A stretch of DNA of 37,500 nt from Glandiceps talaboti. Lineage: Eukaryota; Hemichordata; Enteropneusta; Spengelidae. The notes under the pieces were generated by a model. It saw nothing but the letters and a program-made list of their open reading frames with translations, was not told the origin of the DNA and searched no databases. The translations under genes and the position numbers were made by a program. Shown in pieces: positions 36,180 through 37,500 of the stretch (the stretch's first letter is position 1; each line of letters begins with the position of its first letter). The DNA lies in assembly GCF_964340395.1 (NCBI RefSeq), contig NC_135562.1, forward strand, positions 750,001 to 787,500. The letters run 5' to 3'.

Positions 36180-36345
36180 TTGTTTTGCGTTGTCAGCGGA
36201 AAAGTGTGCTTTGCTTTGCGCTTGCGAGAATGGGGTGTACCCAAAACTTAGATTGACAGACCAGCCGTTGTGGGCGCGGTCTAATGTCCTTTTCCCCAAA
36301 GGGTAGGCCGATAAGCCCAGACCGATGACGTCATTACAGTATACA
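36180..36345. promoter_or_regulatory. Promoter-like GC patch with a perfect CRE
   Basis: A short GC-richer patch in AT-rich flank. It includes GTGGGCGCGGTC (KLF/SP-like) near 36269, GATTGACAG, and the palindrome TGACGTCA at 36326-36333, the full CREB/ATF site. It could be a distal promoter of the 4.1-like gene, the promoter of a gene to the right, or an enhancer. The minus strand is open here for 85 codons but the peptide resembles nothing I know. Confidence 0.35.
36326..36333. promoter_or_regulatory. CRE palindrome TGACGTCA
   Basis: An exact match to the CREB/ATF full site, with a CpG retained in otherwise CpG-poor flank. Function is inferred. Confidence 0.45.
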
Positions 36346-36403
36346 CAAACCATTCGGGATGGAATCTGCACTCGTTTATTTATTCTCTATTTAATAAACC
36401 ATG

Positions 36404-36451
36404 TTACATTACATTACATTACATTACATTACATTATATTACATTACATTA
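36404..36451. repeat. (ACATT)n microsatellite, about 9-10 copies
   Basis: Pentanucleotide array with one TATATT variant unit. It follows the CRE patch by about 70 bp. Confidence 0.93.
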
Positions 36452-37500
36452 TAAAAAAAACTGTGAAGGAGAGAAGAGAAGATTGAAAGTACATAAACGT
36501 ATGATATACATCGCGAAAACACGACTAGCAAGTAATTGGATAAATCTCGAACCTTCATTACAATAATGAAATAACTCAATGCGTGGACACTATTTACAAA
36601 TAATGAAACATTTGAAAAAAAACAAGCCACGATATATTCCATACACCATTGGGTGAGAACGAATTGATTAGAGTCATACAGTCCATGATCTATTTAGAGA
36701 TAACAGCTAGCAACTGTTGAAGTACGTAACACAGTAGTTGCACATGTATTACTTGATGTCTATTGTACAACTGTAACCCCACCTTTTATTTTCACATGTA
36801 CACCCACACTCACACTCAACCAGGTCGCATTGGTCGGTTGTCAGGGGCAACGTGGCATTATGTTATTAACTTTATAGTAAGCCCCAAAGGATAGTTATAT
36901 CAGATTTGACATCATGCATCATTTGAAATCACAAAGTTATACGTTTTGTGCACGTCAGGACATTGGACTATACAATTTATAACGGTTGTAAAGACACACG
37001 CTCTTGTGATTCAATCCTTATAATTATTACATTGGAAAGATGGAAAGCAGAAATCCCAACAAAAGTTGCAGATTTAGATGATATTTGAATTTATTAGTGT
37101 TATTATTGTAAACGTTTACATATTACGATGTATCTTTCGTACACCGAGCGTTGTTAGGTTCAATCAACCTAGTGGAGGATAAAACTGAGAGAGAGAGAAA
37201 AATGGAAACATGAAAAATTAAAGGAAATAAAGATGGCGAATGTAGGTAACTGATGAACCGAAACATTAATGATGAGAAACGAGTCTCATAAAACATATTG
37301 TTGTTCTTGTTGTAGCAAGACAAATGACTTGTCAACGCAGTCTCTATGCATCGTCACATTTATGATTTATAGGCCATTTTCTGCCCTGGGATAAATCCAG
37401 CAAACACGTCTTCAACAGTTGTAGGTGAATGCAGAGAGTAAAATGAAACCTACAATATGATGGAGGAAAGGGTTGAGATAGGTTATCAGAAATCGATCTT

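Larger units (their letters stand above)
32951..37500. other. Flank right of the CpG-richer region, no gene recognised
   Basis: AT-rich sequence with microsatellites (33942-34137, 35480-35585, 36404-36451), a 12-bp hairpin at 35249 and the CRE patch at 36.2-36.3 kb. A small GC-rich spot near 34980-35030 (CCCGAGGCCCGCCCGC) has no recognisable coding. The sequence ATAAAGATGGCGAATG at 37210-37236 resembles another YY1 site. Confidence 0.4.

Noticed and set aside
36114-36371. 85-residue minus-strand open frame
   Set aside because: No family recognised. It overlaps the CRE/GC patch, whose higher GC removes stops by chance. Kept only as a promoter candidate.

Overview
This is eukaryotic, almost certainly animal, nuclear DNA. 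It is AT-rich and dominated by microsatellites, minisatellites, short inverted-repeat elements and degenerate tandem duplications. There is no dense bacterial-style coding and no gene cluster. Exon-intron signals, YY1-like ATGGCGGC promoter motifs, CpG depletion with one CpG-richer island, and the frequent TACATGTA-type palindromes suggest a marine invertebrate such as a lancelet, mollusc or similar. The species cannot be fixed from the sequence alone.

One coding exon is convincing. It lies on the minus strand (6699 down to 6547) and encodes 51 residues: a Ser/Pro/Lys-rich leader that runs into SCRILLLDGSEINVEVE. That is how the FERM domain of a band 4.1-type membrane-cytoskeleton protein (EPB41/EPB41L/coracle group) begins. 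The exon has an acceptor, an in-frame upstream stop, a start codon and a good donor at a phase-0 junction. No other coding exon was recognised. The next FERM exon should lie to the left, either unrecognised or beyond the window.

The upstream end of the same gene probably lies at 31-33 kb. This CpG-richer stretch holds a clean minus-strand donor at 31892/31891, two YY1-type motifs and E2F/ETS-like sites. If this is the first non-coding exon, the window is mostly one intron of about 25 kb in the 5' UTR (31891 to 6712). A second promoter-like patch with a perfect CRE (TGACGTCA) sits at 36.18-36.34 kb.

Layout: 1-6546, downstream intron with an inverted-repeat element family (A), an ACAG array and a CA array; 6547-6711, the 4.1 exon; 6712-31891, the large intron with TG/AC arrays, inverted-repeat elements A, B, C and D, 20-, 41-, 46-, 47- and 61-bp tandem arrays, two perfect DR1 sites and a C-rich G4/i-motif tract; about 30960-32950, the CpG-richer promoter region; 32950-37500, flank with ACAG/AATA, TTTG and ACATT arrays, a perfect 12-bp hairpin and the CRE patch.

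I found no new multi-gene system. The best observations are: (1) a 252-bp inverted-repeat element sitting in one of two otherwise identical 65-bp tandem copies, which gives a built-in empty site; (2) a 20-bp minisatellite whose variation is almost wholly CpG decay; (3) an inverted-repeat element with an internal 85-bp duplication and a reading frame partly kept in a distant copy; (4) the 4.1 gene start itself.
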